Assembly: GCA_013287475.1 (NCBI GenBank)
Contig: JABDDT010000015.1
Coordinates: 1-50,192 of the forward strand
Reading direction: 5' to 3'
DNA length: 50,192 nucleotides
Source of the DNA: Bacteroidota bacterium
GTDB taxonomy: Bacteria; Bacteroidota; Bacteroidia; Chitinophagales; Chitinophagaceae
Shown: one piece after another, positions 49,293 to 50,192 of the stretch
Layout of the letters: every line of letters starts with the position of its first letter
How positions within the stretch are numbered: position 1 is the first letter of the stretch
Position numbers and translations under genes: made by a program
Notes under the pieces: generated by a model
What the model saw: only the letters and a program-made list of their open reading frames with translations
Database searches by the model: none
Told to the model about the DNA's origin: nothing

Positions 49293-50192
49293 GTGAAAAT
49301 AAAACTGCTACAAACTGCTTTATTTCTTTTCTCAATCATAACTGCGTTTCCTCAAAAAAAAAATCCGCAGGTTTCGCTACCAAATAAAGATTCTATTATC
49401 CCTGTCGGTATCATTAAAAATATTTCAGATTCAGTATTACTGGATATTGTACAGCGTCAGACATTCCGGTTTTTCTGGCAATTCGCACATCCGGTAAGCG
49501 GTATGGCAAGGGAAAGAGATAATACGGTTAAAGCAGAATACTATTGGGATTATATCAATGAAGCGGATGATGAACCCAACCTGAGTAAAGGAACATTCGG
49601 ACCTGAAGCATGTGCGATGGGAGGAACAGGCTTCGGAATCATGGCAACTATTGTAGCAGTAAACCGCGGATGGATTGGCAGGGATACTGCTTTGAACCGC
49701 CTTATCAAGATTGCAGATTTTTTAATTAAAGCAAATTGCTACCACGGTATCTATCCGCATTTTATAAATGGAACAACCGGTAAAGCAATTCCTTTCGACA
49801 GAACAGATGATGGAGCCGACATCGTTGAAACATCTTACCTGATGATGGGCATGCTCGTAGCGAAAGAATATTTCAATGGAAACTCATTGCCTGAAAAGTA
49901 TTTTCAAAAAAGGGTAAACCAAATGTGGCAGGCAGCCAACTGGAACGCGCATGTCAGAAGTGATAATAAATTATACTGGCATTGGAGCCCCAACAATGGC
50001 TTTGATATGAATTTCCCTGTTTTCGGTTATGACGAAGCATTGATTACTTATATCATTGCTGCTTCTTCCCACTCACATCCCATTTCAAAAGAAGTATATA
50101 CAAATACCTGGGTAAATAATGGAGGTTGGAAAAATGGTAAAGCCTATTACGGGAATGTGTTGCCATTGGGAAACTATGATAAAGGCGGCCCG
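49293..50192 (+). CDS. GH144 (glucoamylase-family) enzyme, third paralogue, 3' end outside window
   Basis: I translated 300 codons from GTG 49293 to the window edge without a stop. The start is MKIKLLQTALFLFSIITAFPQ, a signal peptide without lipid Cys; AGAGGA nine bases before the GTG is a fair ribosome-binding site, and the previous stop is five bases away. The catalytic domain begins SDSVLLDIVQRQTFRFFWQF and keeps HPVSGMARERDN, GGTGFGIMATIV, TDDGADIVETSYLMMGML and LYWHWSPNNGFDMNF. Compared with the other two paralogues there is an insertion of about 20 residues (EYYWDYINEADDEPNLSKGT) before the GGTGFG block. About 150 C-terminal residues should lie beyond the window. Confidence 0.85.
   Translation, partial: MKIKLLQTALFLFSIITAFPQKKNPQVSLPNKDSIIPVGIIKNISDSVLLDIVQRQTFRFFWQFAHPVSGMARERDNTVKAEYYWDYINEADDEPNLSKGTFGPEACAMGGTGFGIMATIVAVNRGWIGRDTALNRLIKIADFLIKANCYHGIYPHFINGTTGKAIPFDRTDDGADIVETSYLMMGMLVAKEYFNGNSLPEKYFQKRVNQMWQAANWNAHVRSDNKLYWHWSPNNGFDMNFPVFGYDEALITYIIAASSHSHPISKEVYTNTWVNNGGWKNGKAYYGNVLPLGNYDKGGP

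Overview
The window comes from a Bacteroidota chromosome, most likely family Chitinophagaceae (Chitinophaga/Niastella-like). This rests on a SusC/SusD pair behind an ECF sigma/FecR pair, many PorT-type outer-membrane beta-barrels, short 'MKK' lipoprotein signals, AT-rich DNA and 7-8 bp microrepeats between genes. No plasmid, phage or insertion-sequence gene was seen, so this is ordinary chromosome with some accessory modules. The genus is inference.

Layout. 1-1620: start of a large MG2-domain protein cut by the window edge. 1.7-5.2 kb: an L,D-transpeptidase-like protein, an XRE regulator divergent from a small unknown gene, and an outer-membrane protein. 5.3-9.2 kb: TauE/SafE permease, a cytochrome c-sugar dehydrogenase fusion, a small lipoprotein and a YciI protein. 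9.2-10.5 kb: an XRE cassette with two small unknown proteins, one internally duplicated. 10.7-11.9 kb: a beta-barrel and a GNAT acetyltransferase. 12.0-15.6 kb: a surface O-acylation cluster (one MBOAT and two tandem SGNH-like proteins). 16.1-24.75 kb: a seven-gene operon of HlyD adaptor, TolC protein, ABC ATPase, two FtsX permeases, an NtrC-type response regulator and its histidine kinase, with a sigma-54-type -24/-12 element just before it. 24.7-27.3 kb: a GH3 glycosidase. 27.6-31.1 kb: ECF sigma factor, an inner-membrane/beta-barrel fusion, a Ycf48-like lipoprotein and an upstream beta-barrel. 31.3-35.2 kb: Crp/Fnr regulator plus an F420-reductase-like protein, an ArsR-AHSA1-VOC operon and a lipoprotein. 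35.4-38.3 kb: tRNA-Asn, repeat-rich spacer, hflX, a beta-barrel and a CAT-anticodon tRNA (probably Ile2). 38.4-50.2 kb: a polysaccharide utilization locus running off the right edge.

The most interesting region is that last locus: ECF sigma, FecR, SusC, SusD, a LamG lipoprotein and three tandem glucoamylase-family (Pfam Glycoamylase, CAZy GH144) enzymes, the third truncated by the window. GH144 members characterised so far act on beta-1,2-glucan, so I predict a locus for beta-1,2-glucan or sophoro-oligosaccharide capture. The three enzymes differ in membrane anchoring, added domains and one loop insertion, and a strong terminator hairpin separates the binding genes from the enzyme genes. Second-tier items are the sigma-54-linked efflux operon, the XRE-associated small-protein family, and heptamer microrepeats that also occur inside one GH144 coding sequence.
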